Assembly (NCBI RefSeq): GCF_016908595.1 | Contig: NZ_JAFBEC010000003.1 | Location: 344,209 to 408,208, forward strand | Direction: 5' to 3' | Source of the DNA: Geomicrobium sediminis | GTDB lineage: Bacteria; Bacillota; Bacilli; Bacillales; Marinococcaceae | DNA length: 64,000 nt | Shown: in pieces, positions 52,573 to 63,287 of the stretch | Layout of the letters: the number at the start of each line of letters is the position of its first letter | Numbering within the stretch: the first letter of the stretch is position 1 | Notes under the pieces: generated by a model | Told to the model about the DNA's origin: nothing | Seen by the model: only the letters and a program-made list of their open reading frames with translations | The model's database searches: none | Position numbers and translations under genes: made by a program

Positions 52573-54534
52573 CTATGCTTCTGCTGGGGTTGCTGGTTGT
52601 TTTCGTTTTCGGATCCATTGGATTAGGAAGATCGTTACGAGAATGATGACTCCTACTGCATCAGTTAATAGTGCAGGGTGTAAGAAGAGTAAAGCGCCTC
52701 CAGCCATAAACAAGCGGGAGATGACATTCATCGAATGTAACAAATAGCCTTCAGCGGCGATGCCGAGCATTAAGACACCAATCGCAGCGGTTATGATGAC
52801 GCCGATGGACTCTGTAAATGTTGTATCCATTAACAACAACTCATTGTTGTAGACGAACATAAATGGCACGATAAAGCCTGCGATTGCGAGTTTCATCGCC
52901 ATAAAACCTGTTCGCATCGGACTGCCACCTGATAAGCCGGCAGCAGCGAAGGCGGCTAGAGCGACCGGTGGCGTGATGTTTGCAAAGATCCCGAAGTAGA
53001 ACACAAACATATGTGCAACAATCGGTTCAATGCCAAGTTGGACGAGCGCAGGTGCGGCCATCGTTGCTGTAATAATGTACGCTGGAATACTAGGCATTCC
53101 CATTCCGAGGACGATACAGGCGACCATCGTAAACAATAGAGTTAAGAACAAGCTCTCTCCGCCGATGGAGACGATTGCATTGGCTAAGTTCAAGCCAAAG
53201 CCTGTAATGTTCGCGATCCCAACGATAATTCCAACAGTCGCACAGGCAATGGCGACGCTAACGGTCGTACGCGCACCGTTTTCTAGCGCATCAATAAAGT
53301 CTTTGAAACTCATTCGTGTTGATTTTCTTAAAAAGCTAATCAGGATTGTAACGATAATGGTCCATGCTGCAGAGAAGATTACGGTCGTACCGGTGAAAAA
53401 GAGCATGTAAATCAAAAAGACAATTGGAAGTAGCAAATGACCTCGTTCTTTTAATACGTCTTTTATACTCGGCAATTCACTTTTAGGAATGCCAGACAAG
53501 TCTAGCTTCGTTGCTCGCAAATGAACTTGAGCAAGAATTCCTAAATAAAAGAGCAATGCTGGTAAAATCGCAATCAAGATAATGTCGGTATAAGGCACAC
53601 CGAGCGTTTCGGCCATAATAAAAGCGGCGGCTCCCATAACTGGAGGTAAGATTTGTCCTCCGACTGAAGCAGAAGATTCAACAGCACCTGCAAAATTACG
53701 ATTGTAACCAATCTTTTTCATGAGAGGGATTGTAAACGCGCCTGTTGTGACGACGTTTGCTATAGCCGAACCATTGATGCTTCCCAAAAACCCACTCGCG
53801 ACGACGGAAACTTTTGCAGGTCCACCTTTTGCATGACCGGTGAGAGCGAGCGCTAAATCATTGAACAGTTGACCCATTCCAGATTTCGCTAGAAAAGCCC
53901 CGAACAAGATGAAAAGAATAATATACGTCGCTGATACTCCGATGGCTGTACCGAGAATCCCTTCAGTTGTTGTGAAAAGTTGATTAGAAATTGCATCCCA
54001 GTCGTACCCACGGTGACGAAAGATGCCAGGAAGATCTCGACCAAATAGAGCATACACAACAAAGAGTAATGCAAGGATTGGTAAAGCCCAACCTGTTACC
54101 CTTCTGCCGGCCTCAAATACAAGAATGATGAGCAAAGTGCCAAAGAGGACATCAAGAGTACTTGGTAACCCTCCACGCGTCACAATTTCAGTGTAGTTTA
54201 GAAATAGATAGATCGTTGAGGGCACAGATAAAAGGGCAAGTAGCATGTCATACCAAGGTAATCGATTGCGAGCTGCGCCTTTTGTAGCTGGGAACAATAG
54301 AAAGACGAGTACGAGAACGAATGAAACGTGTAGAGCGCGGTGCACAAGTACGTAAACGGGTGGTCCTGTAAATGCAGTAATGAGATGATATAGTGAAAAA
54401 GTCACCGCGATGATCGTAACGAGTAAAGTGATACGATTGTTTAAGAAGACCCGAAATCGAGATTCACTATCATACTTTTCTAGAAGCTCTTGTTGTTCTT
54501 GATCAAGTGCTTCTGTGTTTTTAGATTGGCTCAT
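52573..54534 (-). CDS. TRAP transporter fused permease (4TM/12TM, TAXI type)
   Basis: Membrane protein of 653 residues combining the small DctQ-like part (about residues 35-150) and the large DctM-like part in one chain, the usual form for TAXI-family TRAP systems. Family landmarks are FGAFLAKSGMGQLFNDLALAL, GFLGSINGSAIANVVTTGAFTIPLMKKIGY, ESSASVGGQILPPVMGAAAFIMAE and CIVLGMGMPSIPAYIITATMAAPAL. It uses a sodium gradient to import an organic acid captured by the TAXI receptor coded two genes upstream. The substrate is unknown; dicarboxylates and glutamate-like acids are family precedents. Confidence 0.93.
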   Translation of the reverse strand: MSQSKNTEALDQEQQELLEKYDSESRFRVFLNNRITLLVTIIAVTFSLYHLITAFTGPPVYVLVHRALHVSFVLVLVFLLFPATKGAARNRLPWYDMLLALLSVPSTIYLFLNYTEIVTRGGLPSTLDVLFGTLLIILVFEAGRRVTGWALPILALLFVVYALFGRDLPGIFRHRGYDWDAISNQLFTTTEGILGTAIGVSATYIILFILFGAFLAKSGMGQLFNDLALALTGHAKGGPAKVSVVASGFLGSINGSAIANVVTTGAFTIPLMKKIGYNRNFAGAVESSASVGGQILPPVMGAAAFIMAETLGVPYTDIILIAILPALLFYLGILAQVHLRATKLDLSGIPKSELPSIKDVLKERGHLLLPIVFLIYMLFFTGTTVIFSAAWTIIVTILISFLRKSTRMSFKDFIDALENGARTTVSVAIACATVGIIVGIANITGFGLNLANAIVSIGGESLFLTLLFTMVACIVLGMGMPSIPAYIITATMAAPALVQLGIEPIVAHMFVFYFGIFANITPPVALAAFAAAGLSGGSPMRTGFMAMKLAIAGFIVPFMFVYNNELLLMDTTFTESIGVIITAAIGVLMLGIAAEGYLLHSMNVISRLFMAGGALLFLHPALLTDAVGVIILVTIFLIQWIRKRKQPATPAEA

Positions 54535-54546
54535 AATAGCCCCCTT

Positions 54547-54999
54547 TCATAAACGATGGTGTACGAGCAGTTCAATCGATTCATGATGAGGTAACTGTTG
54601 TGTATGAATCCACAAGTTTTCGTTTACGTACCAAGTAAAAGAAGCATCGTGGGAATGAAACCACCGGTACGAATCAAACGACTCATTCAGCTCGGATAAG
54701 ACGATGTAACCGTCTTCAATACTCGTCGTACCGCGGCCATATGGAGAGACGCCTGCACCGAATGATTGAAATCGAGTTTTGTTTAGTGTCAGTTTCCCTC
54801 GTTTGTTGATCGTAAAGTATTCTTCCCAAGGGGTTTTTTCTACTGAGTGAATCCAAGAAAGTTTTAACTCATCGTCTTCGCTTAGTTGTTGAATTGTGAA
54901 CGTTTCTTTTGTTATCGCATGCCGGATCTCAATGAATAATGTGGTTTGTGCAGAACCGGCAAGGAGAATGCAGCAGAGTAGTAGCAAGAACGGCTTCAT
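54547..54999 (-). CDS. DUF1850 protein of the TRAP operon
   Basis: Exported protein of 150 residues. A short hydrophobic signal is followed by LKLSWIHSVEKTPWEEYF, TRFQSFGAGVSPYGRG and the WYVNENLWIHTQQL end, all typical of DUF1850. Members of this family are coded between the receptor and the permease of TAXI-type TRAP systems, exactly as here, and probably assist the transporter. Its precise role is unknown. It is 12 bases before the permease gene and 5 bases after the receptor gene. Confidence 0.88.
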   Translation of the reverse strand: MKPFLLLLCCILLAGSAQTTLFIEIRHAITKETFTIQQLSEDDELKLSWIHSVEKTPWEEYFTINKRGKLTLNKTRFQSFGAGVSPYGRGTTSIEDGYIVLSELNESFDSYRWFHSHDASFTWYVNENLWIHTQQLPHHESIELLVHHRL

Positions 55000-55004
55000 A
55001 TGAG

Positions 55005-55979
55005 TTACTCATCTAGAAGTCCTTGCTCTTGAAAGTAACGCTCAGCTCCAGGATGAAGGGGGATGTTCACACCTTCTTGAAAATGCTCAATCTCAATGTC
55101 TGTAGCTGCTTCATGTGAACTTTGGATGGTTTCTAAATTCTCGTAGAAAAGGCTCGTTAATTCATAAACTTCGTCATCTGATAGTGAAGGATTAGGGACG
55201 AGTAAATTCGTAATGGATGGAGTTGAAATGTCTTCTTCATTGTCGTATGTCCCAGCTGGAACCTCGTCTTCAATAAAGAACGGGTACGTATCGTTTAAAT
55301 AATTCATCGCGTCATCATCGATTGGCACGACTGTTACATCATGGGTACTTGCAAGATCCATCGCCGCGGAGTTAGGCACACCGCTCGTAACAAATGCCGC
55401 ATCTAGCATGCCATTTCTCATCTGATCAATAGCTTCTCCGTAAGGTAAATAATCAGCAGAGATATCATCGTAGGTCATATCATGTGCTTCAAAAATCATT
55501 CTGGCATTCAGCTCTACACCCGAATTTGCATCCCCGACAGCGACACGTTTGCCTTCTAAGTCCTCAAACGATTCAATTCCAGAATCAGTCGTTGTAATGA
55601 CTTGAACGACGTTTGGATATAACCCAGCAATGGCAACTAAGTTGTCTTGTGGATCTTCCCCTTCAAATGCACCAAATCCCTCGTACGCTTGTTCTACAGT
55701 ATCGGCCATAACAATCGCAAGTTCAGCCTGGTCACTCTGCAAGAGGTTCACATTTTCAACGGAAGCTCCTGTGGCTTGGACGGAAACGTCATGACCAGCA
55801 TCACCATACACATTCGCCATCGCCCCTGCAATGGGATAATAAACACCTGATGTTCCTCCTGCTGCAATGGTTACAAATAAATCCTCGCTGCTTTCTTCCC
55901 CATCGCTAGAATCACTACAGGCACCCGCCACTAGTGCAAAACTAGTCAAAACACTTCCTAAGATGATTGTTTTTTTCAT
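55005..55979 (-). CDS. TAXI-family TRAP solute receptor lipoprotein
   Basis: Extracellular binding protein of 324 residues. The signal ends in lipobox VAGAC. The mature part begins FVTIAAGGTSGVYYPIAGAMANVYG, the TAXI-family signature for ligand binding, followed by VSVQATGASVENVNLL and a RVAVGDANSGVELNARM loop. The ATG at 55979 lies six bases after GAAGGAGGA; the upstream in-frame ATG would place that site inside the gene. It is the first gene of the TRAP operon with DUF1850 and the fused permease. Confidence 0.92.
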   Translation of the reverse strand: MKKTIILGSVLTSFALVAGACSDSSDGEESSEDLFVTIAAGGTSGVYYPIAGAMANVYGDAGHDVSVQATGASVENVNLLQSDQAELAIVMADTVEQAYEGFGAFEGEDPQDNLVAIAGLYPNVVQVITTTDSGIESFEDLEGKRVAVGDANSGVELNARMIFEAHDMTYDDISADYLPYGEAIDQMRNGMLDAAFVTSGVPNSAAMDLASTHDVTVVPIDDDAMNYLNDTYPFFIEDEVPAGTYDNEEDISTPSITNLLVPNPSLSDDEVYELTSLFYENLETIQSSHEAATDIEIEHFQEGVNIPLHPGAERYFQEQGLLDE

Positions 55980-56041
55980 CTTGATTCCTCCTTCATACAT
56001 CGATGCTTATGTATATGACGAGCCGTACAAACTATGAAAAA

Positions 56042-56071
56042 CAAAAAAAGCTGCCTTTAAAAGGCAACTTT
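56042..56071 (-). terminator. Terminator of ilvD (minus strand)
   Basis: Stem TGCCTTT / AAAGGCA extended by two outer pairs, with seven A on its left that read as T on the minus strand. Confidence 0.8.
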
Positions 56072-56086
56072 TGTAATGTGGTTTGT

Positions 56087-57778
56087 TTAGTTGTTGAAAT
56101 CGTCAGTAATCGCACCTTTGGCAGCAGATGATACAAGGGCAGAGTATTTTGCTAGGACACCTTTTTTGTAGCGAAGTTCAGGTGCTGTCCAGTTGTTAAG
56201 TCGAGCCTTAAGTTCTGACTCTTCGACTTCCATTTGAAGAAGTTGCTCATCACTATCAATCGTAATGATGTCTCCGTGTTGCAAGAGGCCAATCGGTCCA
56301 CCGACTTGTGCTTCAGGAGCAGTATGTCCAATAACAAAACCGTGGGAACCTCCAGAGAAACGTCCGTCTGTGAGAAGGGCAACTTTACCGCCAAGTCCTT
56401 TACCGACGAGCATGGCCGTAACTGAGAGCATTTCAGGCATTCCTGGTCCACCTTTAGGACCGACATAACGGATGACAAGAACGTCTCCTTCTTCAATTTC
56501 ATTGTTCATAATGGCTTTCGTTGCAGCGTCTTCACTATCAAACACTTTCGCTGGTCCTTGGAATTTCGTTACTTGTAGACCAGACATTTTGGCAACGGCA
56601 CCTTCTGGAGCGAGGTTACCACGAAGAACGACGAGCGGTCCGTCTTTTTTCTTCGGATTACCCATCGGTAAGATGACGTCTTGACCTTCGTGTAAATCTT
56701 CTGCTTCTTCAAGGTTTTCAGCAAGTGTTTTACCTGTGACGGTTAGGCAGTCACCGTGGAGAAGTCCTTCTTTAAGAAGCATCTTCATCACTGCAGGTAC
56801 ACCACCAACGTTGTTCAAGTCTTGCATAACGTAACGTCCGCTTGGCTTCAAGTCTGCAAGGTGAGGAACACGGCGTCGAACAACTTCAAAGTCATCAATG
56901 GATAAATCAACACCAACCGCATGCGCCATCGCTGTTAAGTGTAAGAACGCGTTTGTTGAACCACCGAGTGCCATGACAACTGTGATCGCGTTTTCGAACG
57001 CTTCTTTCGTCATAATGTCACTTGGATAGATATCCTTCTTGAGAAGTTCTATGACGGCTTCACCTGCGCGTGTACATTCTTCTTCTTTCGCTCCAGCAAT
57101 GGCAGGAGTTGAAGATGAACCAGGAAGTGACATGCCCATCGCTTCAACGGCTGATGCCATCGTGTTTGCTGTGTACATTCCTCCACAAGCACCAGCGCCC
57201 GGACATGCATGACATTCAACTTCATGCAATTCTTTATCTGTAATTTGACCGACTTGGTGTTGACCGACCGCTTCAAATGCTGAGACGATATCAAGGTCTT
57301 TGCCGTTTAACTTTCCAGGTTGAATCGTTCCACCGTACACGTACACAGAAGGAACATTCAAGCGACCCATTGCAATTAAACAAGCAGGCGTGTTTTTATC
57401 ACAACTACCCACTGCGACGAGCGCATCTAAACGTTCAGCATTCATCACGGTTTCAATCGAGTCAGCGATAATTTCACGACTAGGGAGGGAGAAGAACATG
57501 CCTTCATGTCCCATACCGATTCCATCAGAGACTGTAATCGTGTTGAAAATTAACGGCGCGCCTTCTTTAGAAGCGCCTTCTTTAGCGGCAATCGCAAGCT
57601 TGTCCAAATGCATGTTACAAGGCGTTACTTCAGCCCAAGCGCTTGCGACACCGATCATTGGTTTTTTGAAATCTTCGTCTTCAAACCCTACAGCTCGAAG
57701 CATCGCACGGTTTGGTGCGCGGTTAGGGCTCTCACTAATCACGTGAGAACGGATGCGCAAATCTTTGTTATTTTCCAT
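56087..57778 (-). CDS. ilvD: Dihydroxy-acid dehydratase
   Basis: Iron-sulfur enzyme of about 563 residues that converts dihydroxy-isovalerate and dihydroxy-methylvalerate to the keto acids of valine and isoleucine. It has [34 protein letters not shown] at the start and the cluster cysteines in [20 protein letters not shown] and [20 protein letters not shown]. The end holds [23 protein letters not shown]. The ATG at 57778 is used here; a TTG two codons earlier is the alternative. It stands alone, away from the ilv-leu operon usual in Bacillus, and no T-box leader was seen. Confidence 0.95.
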   Translation of the reverse strand: MENNKDLRIRSHVISESPNRAPNRAMLRAVGFEDEDFKKPMIGVASAWAEVTPCNMHLDKLAIAAKEGASKEGAPLIFNTITVSDGIGMGHEGMFFSLPSREIIADSIETVMNAERLDALVAVGSCDKNTPACLIAMGRLNVPSVYVYGGTIQPGKLNGKDLDIVSAFEAVGQHQVGQITDKELHEVECHACPGAGACGGMYTANTMASAVEAMGMSLPGSSSTPAIAGAKEEECTRAGEAVIELLKKDIYPSDIMTKEAFENAITVVMALGGSTNAFLHLTAMAHAVGVDLSIDDFEVVRRRVPHLADLKPSGRYVMQDLNNVGGVPAVMKMLLKEGLLHGDCLTVTGKTLAENLEEAEDLHEGQDVILPMGNPKKKDGPLVVLRGNLAPEGAVAKMSGLQVTKFQGPAKVFDSEDAATKAIMNNEIEEGDVLVIRYVGPKGGPGMPEMLSVTAMLVGKGLGGKVALLTDGRFSGGSHGFVIGHTAPEAQVGGPIGLLQHGDIITIDSDEQLLQMEVEESELKARLNNWTAPELRYKKGVLAKYSALVSSAAKGAITDDFNN

Positions 57779-57908
57779 TTCCAAACAATCCCTTCTCCTG
57801 TAAAACCTAATTATAATTTCGCGAATAATGGCACTTATAACACGAATGTTCTTTTATTTTAGCTGAAAAGTGTCACTTTTTGTAGTACTTTACTGAAGAA
57901 AAGGCGTA

Positions 57909-57936
57909 TTGACAGAAAATTAAATTTGTATACAAT
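57909..57936 (+). promoter_or_regulatory. Promoter and GntR-type operator of the methylcitrate operon
   Basis: TTGACA at 57909-57914 and TACAAT at 57931-57936 are 16 bp apart. The perfect palindrome TTGTATACAA at 57926-57935 overlaps the -10 box. Palindromes of this form (TTGTATACAA) are typical operators of FCD-type GntR regulators, and such a regulator is coded directly downstream. Confidence 0.7.
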
Positions 57937-57995
57937 TATATTATAATACGTCACCAACTGAACTGAGGTGATTTTGCACTAAAAGGAGAATGGTT

Positions 57996-58673
57996 GTGAA
58001 CAATTTATCGAAGCGTTTATCAGCAGCTGACGTCGCGTATGAGACGTTAAAAGAACGCATCATTGAGTTACAGTATGAGCCGGCAGAACATCTTCTAGAA
58101 GATCAGTTGTCAAAGGATTTAGAGATTAGTCGTACACCGCTTAGACAAGCGTTGTACCGATTAGAACTTGAAGGCCTTGTGAACAAACAATCAAACGGAA
58201 GAATGTATGTTGCGCCTGTAACATTAGAAGAAGCAAGAGAGGTTTTTGTCGTACGAGAATTAATGGAAAGTCTCATTGCAAAAGAAGCGGCGACAGAACT
58301 TACTCAAGATGATGTTTATGCACTTGAAGACACGATTGCTTTAATGAAGCGTGCAGCTGAGCTAAACCGTTCACAAGATTTCATGAAACATAGTGGCGAC
58401 TTTCATGAAATTATCCAATCAAAGAGTACCAATCAAACAGCCAAGCGTTTCTTACAACAATTGGAGAACAAAGTAGAACGGTACCGAAGAATTAGTGGGT
58501 ACAGTAATCCTGATTATGCTTTAGAAACCCCACTAAACGAACACGTAAAAATTTTACGCTACCTAAAAGAGAAAAGTAGTGGAGAAGTGGAAGAGCTCAT
58601 GCGTGCACATATTCGAAGAAGCTTGAAGACGATTGAAGAAACGATTGAACACTCATCTTCATATTCAACGTAA
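57996..58673 (+). CDS. GntR family regulator (FCD type) of the methylcitrate operon
   Basis: Repressor of about 225 residues. The N-terminal winged helix (VAYETLKERIIELQYEPAEHLLEDQLSKDLEISRTPLRQALYRLELEGLV) is followed by an FCD ligand domain whose metal-binding residues include the His of SGDFHEII and the His residues near LNEHVKILRYL and MRAHIRR. The GTG at 57996 is seven bases from GGAG; the ATG at 57990 is too close. It heads the prpC-prpD-prpB cluster and most likely senses methylcitrate or a related acid. Confidence 0.88.
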   Translation: MNNLSKRLSAADVAYETLKERIIELQYEPAEHLLEDQLSKDLEISRTPLRQALYRLELEGLVNKQSNGRMYVAPVTLEEAREVFVVRELMESLIAKEAATELTQDDVYALEDTIALMKRAAELNRSQDFMKHSGDFHEIIQSKSTNQTAKRFLQQLENKVERYRRISGYSNPDYALETPLNEHVKILRYLKEKSSGEVEELMRAHIRRSLKTIEETIEHSSSYST

Positions 58674-58686
58674 AAGAGGTGTAAGT

Positions 58687-59799
58687 ATGAAAGATCAAAC
58701 AGTAATCCCTGGTTTAGATGGAGTCATTGCGACAGAAACTGACGTGTCTTATTTAGACGTAGAACAAGAAGAAATTGTCATTAAAGGGTATGATTTAATT
58801 GAGCTTTCTGAAAAGATTACGTACATCGAACTCGCCCATTTACTCTTTGAAGGAACGTTACCGAATAAAGAAGAAGAGGCAAAGTTTGAAAGCGCTTTAA
58901 AGAAAGAGTACGCATTACCAGATGAATTTCTATCCATTTACAACAACTTGCCAAAAGACATGAACGCAATGGACGCTTTGCGAACAGGAATCTCGGCACT
59001 TGGAAGTTTTGATCCACTCTTAGAAGACCGCTCGACGAGCGCAAATCGAGAGAAGTCTCTTCGCCTTTTAGCTAAAATACCAAATATTGTTGCGAATAGT
59101 TATCATAAGCTGACGGGGGCAACGCCTGTTGAGCCACGAGAAGATTTGCCGTTTAGTAGCAACTTCTTGTACATGATTACAGGTAAGGTTCCAACCGCAC
59201 TTGAAGCAGAAATCTTTGATCAATCATTAATGGTGTATAGCGAGCATGAAATGCCGAACTCGACATTTACCGCACGTGTCATTGCGTCTACACAAGCCGA
59301 CATTTATGGTGCGTATACGGGTGCAGTCGCTTCACTTAAAGGAAGCTTGCACGGCGGTGCGAATGAAGCAGTTATGTATTTGCTTTTAGAAGGTAAAACC
59401 GTTGATGGCTTGGAAACGTTACTCTTTGAAAAGCTAAAAAACAAAGAACGGATTATGGGATTCGGACATCGCGTCTATATGAAGAAGATGGATCCTCGTG
59501 CAACGTTAATGAAAAAAGCGCTAAAGCGACTAGCAAAAGATCGTGGTAGAGAAGATCTCGTCGAGATGTGCCAGCGCGGTGAGGATATTTTACGAGAAGA
59601 GAAGGGTCTATACCCGAATCTCGACTACTATGCAGCACCGGTTTACTATTTATTGAACATTCCAATTCCACTCTATACGCCTGTATTTTTTGCAGCAAGA
59701 GCGGTTGGTTTAGGTGCACACGTCATTGAGCAACACGACAACAACCGCCTTTATCGTCCGAGAGTAAAATACACGGGTCCAAGAAACTTACATCCTTAG
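58687..59799 (+). CDS. prpC: 2-methylcitrate synthase / citrate synthase
   Basis: Type I citrate synthase fold, 370 residues. The catalytic His residues are in [13 protein letters not shown] and GFGHRVY, and the Asp in [13 protein letters not shown]. Sequence and place (GntR gene before, prpD and prpB after) identify it as the Bacillus MmgD/PrpC enzyme that joins propionyl-CoA to oxaloacetate. It may also accept acetyl-CoA. The ATG at 58687 follows GAGGTG; the longer frame begins inside the regulator gene. Confidence 0.93.
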   Translation: MKDQTVIPGLDGVIATETDVSYLDVEQEEIVIKGYDLIELSEKITYIELAHLLFEGTLPNKEEEAKFESALKKEYALPDEFLSIYNNLPKDMNAMDALRTGISALGSFDPLLEDRSTSANREKSLRLLAKIPNIVANSYHKLTGATPVEPREDLPFSSNFLYMITGKVPTALEAEIFDQSLMVYSEHEMPNSTFTARVIASTQADIYGAYTGAVASLKGSLHGGANEAVMYLLLEGKTVDGLETLLFEKLKNKERIMGFGHRVYMKKMDPRATLMKKALKRLAKDRGREDLVEMCQRGEDILREEKGLYPNLDYYAAPVYYLLNIPIPLYTPVFFAARAVGLGAHVIEQHDNNRLYRPRVKYTGPRNLHP

Positions 59800-59810
59800 G
59801 AGGAACGAAT

Positions 59811-61253
59811 ATGAGTACAGATATTAAAGCAAATGAAAAACCACTCGTAGATGAATTGTTGTTACAAATTGCAGATTATGCAGTCAATGCAGAAATTTCA
59901 AGTGAGGAAGCACTAAAGACATCGAAGTTAGTCGTTATGGATTCACTCGGCTGTGCGTTTTTAGCTCTTCGTTATCCAGAGTGTACGAAGCACTTAGGTC
60001 CAATCGTACCTGGTACGGTCGTTCCAAACGGTGTGCGTGTACCGGGGACGCAGTTTGAATTAGATCCGGTTCAAGGAGCATTCAACATTGGTACGCTCAT
60101 TCGTTGGCTTGATTACAACGATACGTGGCTTGCAGCGGAGTGGGGACACCCATCGGATAACCTTGGTGGTATTTTGTCCGTTGCCGATTACATTAGCCGT
60201 ACACGCGTTGCAAAAGGTCAAGATCCATTGACGATGGAAGATGTATTAAAAGCTGCTGTAAAAGCACATGAAATCCAAGGTGTGCTTGCACTTGAGAACA
60301 GTATGAACCGTGAAGGTCTTGATCACGTCTTGTTCGTGAAAATTGCGTCGACAGCTGTTGTTACAGCAATGCTCGGCGGAACAGAAGCGCAAGTCGCGGA
60401 CGCCGTTTCACAAGCGTGGATTGACAACTCAAGCTTACGTACGTATCGTCACGCACCAAATGCAGGCTCAAGAAAGTCTTGGGCAGCAGGGGACGCAACG
60501 AGTCGTGCTGTACGTTTAGGTCTCATGACGATGAAAGGCGAGATGGGCTATGCAAGTGCATTAACTGCACCGAAGTGGGGATTCCAAGACGTGCTATTTG
60601 GTGGAAAGAATCTTACGCTCGGTCGTGAGTTCGGAAGTTATGTGATGGAGAACGTACTATTTAAAGTAACGTTCCCTGCAGAGTTCCATGCACAAACATC
60701 TGCTGAAGCAGCTGTCACGTTACACCCTGAAATCAAAGATCGTCTAGATGAAATTCAAGAAGTGAAAATTACGACTCATGAATCAGCGATTCGAATTATT
60801 GATAAAACAGGTCCTCTTCATAACCCAGCAGATCGTGATCATTCACTTCAGTACATTACGGCAATTGGACTCATCTACGGAGAATTAACGGCAGATCATT
60901 ATGAAGATGACATTGCGAAGAATCCGGAGATTGATGCGTTGCGTGAAAAGATGTACACCGTTGAAAACGAACAATATACAAAAGATTACCTTGACCCAGA
61001 TAAACGTTCAATTGCAAACGCTGTACAAGTCATTTTTAAAGATGGCAGTAAGACAGAAGAAGTAGCGGTTGAGTATCCAATCGGTCACCGTCGTCGTCGC
61101 GAAGAGAGTATTCCGTTACTTGAAGAGAAGTACAAAGATACGTTGTATACACGTTTCCCAAGTACACAAGCGGAAGAACTCGTAGCGTTATTTAATGATC
61201 CGAACTTTAACGACATTCCGGTTCACGAATTTATGGAAAAGTTCACAATATAG
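59811..61253 (+). CDS. prpD: 2-methylcitrate dehydratase
   Basis: MmgE/PrpD-family dehydratase of 480 residues. Family segments are [78 protein letters not shown] and the [18 protein letters not shown] stretch. It dehydrates 2-methylcitrate to methylaconitate, which is then rehydrated. It has a GGAGG site 11 bases after prpC and lies 9 bases before prpB, in one operon. Confidence 0.94.
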   Translation: MSTDIKANEKPLVDELLLQIADYAVNAEISSEEALKTSKLVVMDSLGCAFLALRYPECTKHLGPIVPGTVVPNGVRVPGTQFELDPVQGAFNIGTLIRWLDYNDTWLAAEWGHPSDNLGGILSVADYISRTRVAKGQDPLTMEDVLKAAVKAHEIQGVLALENSMNREGLDHVLFVKIASTAVVTAMLGGTEAQVADAVSQAWIDNSSLRTYRHAPNAGSRKSWAAGDATSRAVRLGLMTMKGEMGYASALTAPKWGFQDVLFGGKNLTLGREFGSYVMENVLFKVTFPAEFHAQTSAEAAVTLHPEIKDRLDEIQEVKITTHESAIRIIDKTGPLHNPADRDHSLQYITAIGLIYGELTADHYEDDIAKNPEIDALREKMYTVENEQYTKDYLDPDKRSIANAVQVIFKDGSKTEEVAVEYPIGHRRRREESIPLLEEKYKDTLYTRFPSTQAEELVALFNDPNFNDIPVHEFMEKFTI

Positions 61254-61262
61254 GAGGAGAAC

Positions 61263-62183
61263 ATGAGCTGGGTAGTAAACGAACAGAGCAGTCAACAGCA
61301 ACTCGCAGAACGTTTCTTGAAACTCGTGAAAGAAGATTCGATTTTGCAGATTCCAGGCGCACATGATGGAATGAGTGCGCTAATGGCGAAGAAGTCAGGG
61401 TTTGAAGCACTTTATTTATCCGGTGCAGCCTATACGGCAAGCCAAGGGTTACCAGACGTCGGTTTCATTTATTCAAATGAAATTGCAGACCGTGCGAGAG
61501 AGCTTATTCGCGCAACGGATTTACCAGTGCTCGTAGACATTGACACGGGTTACGGTGGGGTCATTAATGTAGCAAGAGCAGCAAAGGAAATGCTTGAAGC
61601 CGGTGTTGCGGCTGTTCAAATTGAAGATCAGGCGTTACCGAAGAAGTGTGGTCATTTAAACGGGAAGCAACTCGTTTCAACGGAAGATATGATAGCGAAG
61701 ATTAAAACGTTGAAAGAAATTGCGCCATCACTTGTTGTTGTGGCAAGAACGGATGCAAAAGCGGTGGAAGGGCAAGAAGCAGCGTTGAAACGAATTGAAG
61801 CCTATGTTGAAGCAGGCGCCGATGCCATCTTCCCAGAAGCATTAATTAATGAAGAAGATTTTCAGTATTACGGAAGTAAAATCAACGTGCCATTGCTTGC
61901 GAACATGACGGAGTTCGGAAAAACACCTTATTATAGTGCAGTGAAATTTGAAGAACTCGGTTTCTCAATGGTGATCTATCCAGTTACTTCTATGCGAGTG
62001 GCAGCGAAAGCCTATGAGCGTGTTTTCCGTGAAATCCGTGAAAAGGGAACACAAAAAGATCATTTAGAGGAAATGCAAACGAGAGCAGATCTTTATGATG
62101 CGATTCAATATTATGATTATGAGAACTTAGATGAACAAATCGCCAAAACGGTTCTCCCGGTCGAAGGAAAAGAGCAACGATAA
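61263..62183 (+). CDS. prpB: Methylisocitrate lyase
   Basis: TIM-barrel lyase of 306 residues. The active-site loop is EDQALPKKCGHLNGKQL with the catalytic Cys in KKCGH. Metal-binding VDIDTGYGG and the GADAIFPEAL strand are also present. It splits 2-methylisocitrate into pyruvate and succinate, which ends propionyl-CoA breakdown. It is the last gene of the GntR-prpC-prpD-prpB operon and is followed by a strong terminator. Confidence 0.95.
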   Translation: MSWVVNEQSSQQQLAERFLKLVKEDSILQIPGAHDGMSALMAKKSGFEALYLSGAAYTASQGLPDVGFIYSNEIADRARELIRATDLPVLVDIDTGYGGVINVARAAKEMLEAGVAAVQIEDQALPKKCGHLNGKQLVSTEDMIAKIKTLKEIAPSLVVVARTDAKAVEGQEAALKRIEAYVEAGADAIFPEALINEEDFQYYGSKINVPLLANMTEFGKTPYYSAVKFEELGFSMVIYPVTSMRVAAKAYERVFREIREKGTQKDHLEEMQTRADLYDAIQYYDYENLDEQIAKTVLPVEGKEQR

Positions 62184-62196
62184 GTTCGAGCCGAAT

Positions 62197-62239
62197 AACC
62201 ACTTCGCACGTTACGTGCGGAGTGGTTTTCTTATTTTTT
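62197..62239 (+). terminator. Terminator of the methylcitrate operon
   Basis: Stem AACCACTTCGCACGT / ACGTGCGGAGTGGTT with one mismatch, then a T-rich tail. Confidence 0.9.
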
Positions 62240-62336
62240 CCTCTGAAAGACTGTTCATAATCTGTTATAATTATAGTGTTTGGCTCCTATGGAGTACAAT
62301 GACATCACTGCAAGATGTACATTCGGAGGGAAAACG

Positions 62337-63272
62337 ATGAGTAAGGATTATCGTGTATTACTATATTACAAGTATGTGGACATGCCTGATTACGAAGAGT
62401 ATGCCGCAGAACATTTGCGTTTTTGTAAAGAAAATGAATTAAAGGGACGTATTATTGTTGCACCAGAAGGCATTAACGGTACGGTCTCAGGTACAGTTGA
62501 ACAAACAGAACGTTATATGAATTACGTGAAGCAAGACCCGAGGTTTGAAGACCTTTGGTTTAAAATAGACGAATCAGATGAGCACACATTTAAGAAAATG
62601 TTTGTTCGTCCGAAACAAGAGCTTGTTACGTGGCGTTTGGATGATGAGATTGATGACAATCCAAATAATCTCACTGGGCAGTATTTAAGTCCGAAAGAAT
62701 TTCACGATGCGCTTTTAGATGAAGATACAATTGTGATTGATGGGCGTAACGATTACGAGTATGAAATTGGTCATTTTCGTAATGCAATTAAGCCAGGTGT
62801 TCAGTCTTCAAGAGAATTTCCTGAGTGGATTGATGAGAACTTAGAAGAATATAAAGATAAACGAGTGATCACGTACTGTACAGGCGGCGTTCGCTGTGAG
62901 AAGTTGACAGGTATTCTAATGAACAAAGGTTTCAAAGACGTCGCACAACTTCACGGCGGTGTTGTGAACTACAGTCAAGATGAAGAAGTGCAAGGTCGTT
63001 TATGGGACGGTAAGCTGTACGTGTTTGATGAGCGGATTTCGATTCGAGCAAATCATACGGACGAAGATGTTGTGATTGCGTCTTGCCATCATTGTGGCAC
63101 GACTGAGGATCGTTACATTAACTGTAGCAATCCTGAGTGCAACCGCCAGTATGTATGTTGCACAGAATGCGAAGAAAAGCATGAAGCGGCATGTACGACA
63201 GAATGTCGTGAGCACCCGCGTAATCGCTGGCCGAACATTAAAGAAACGTATGCAGACAAGAAGGCTCAATAA
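62337..63272 (+). CDS. trhO: tRNA uridine hydroxylase TrhO (rhodanese family)
   Basis: Rhodanese-domain protein of 311 residues that makes 5-hydroxyuridine at tRNA position 34. The N-terminal acylphosphatase-like part (APEGINGTVSG) is followed by the rhodanese domain with catalytic Cys in YCTGGVRCEKLTG. The C-terminal part has paired cysteines (CHHCG, CSNPECN, CCTEC) for zinc. The ATG at 62337 lies after a CGGAGGG site; the longer frame has no ribosome site. It is monocistronic or leads into the nitroreductase gene 15 bases later. Confidence 0.92.
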   Translation: MSKDYRVLLYYKYVDMPDYEEYAAEHLRFCKENELKGRIIVAPEGINGTVSGTVEQTERYMNYVKQDPRFEDLWFKIDESDEHTFKKMFVRPKQELVTWRLDDEIDDNPNNLTGQYLSPKEFHDALLDEDTIVIDGRNDYEYEIGHFRNAIKPGVQSSREFPEWIDENLEEYKDKRVITYCTGGVRCEKLTGILMNKGFKDVAQLHGGVVNYSQDEEVQGRLWDGKLYVFDERISIRANHTDEDVVIASCHHCGTTEDRYINCSNPECNRQYVCCTECEEKHEAACTTECREHPRNRWPNIKETYADKKAQ

Positions 63273-63287
63273 GGGGAGACTAGCTGA

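Noticed and set aside
52009..52618. Open frames of 112-176 codons across the 21-bp repeat on both strands
   Set aside because: They exist because the unit length is a multiple of three and has no stops in those frames. There is no ribosome site, no third-base bias, and both ends run through terminators.
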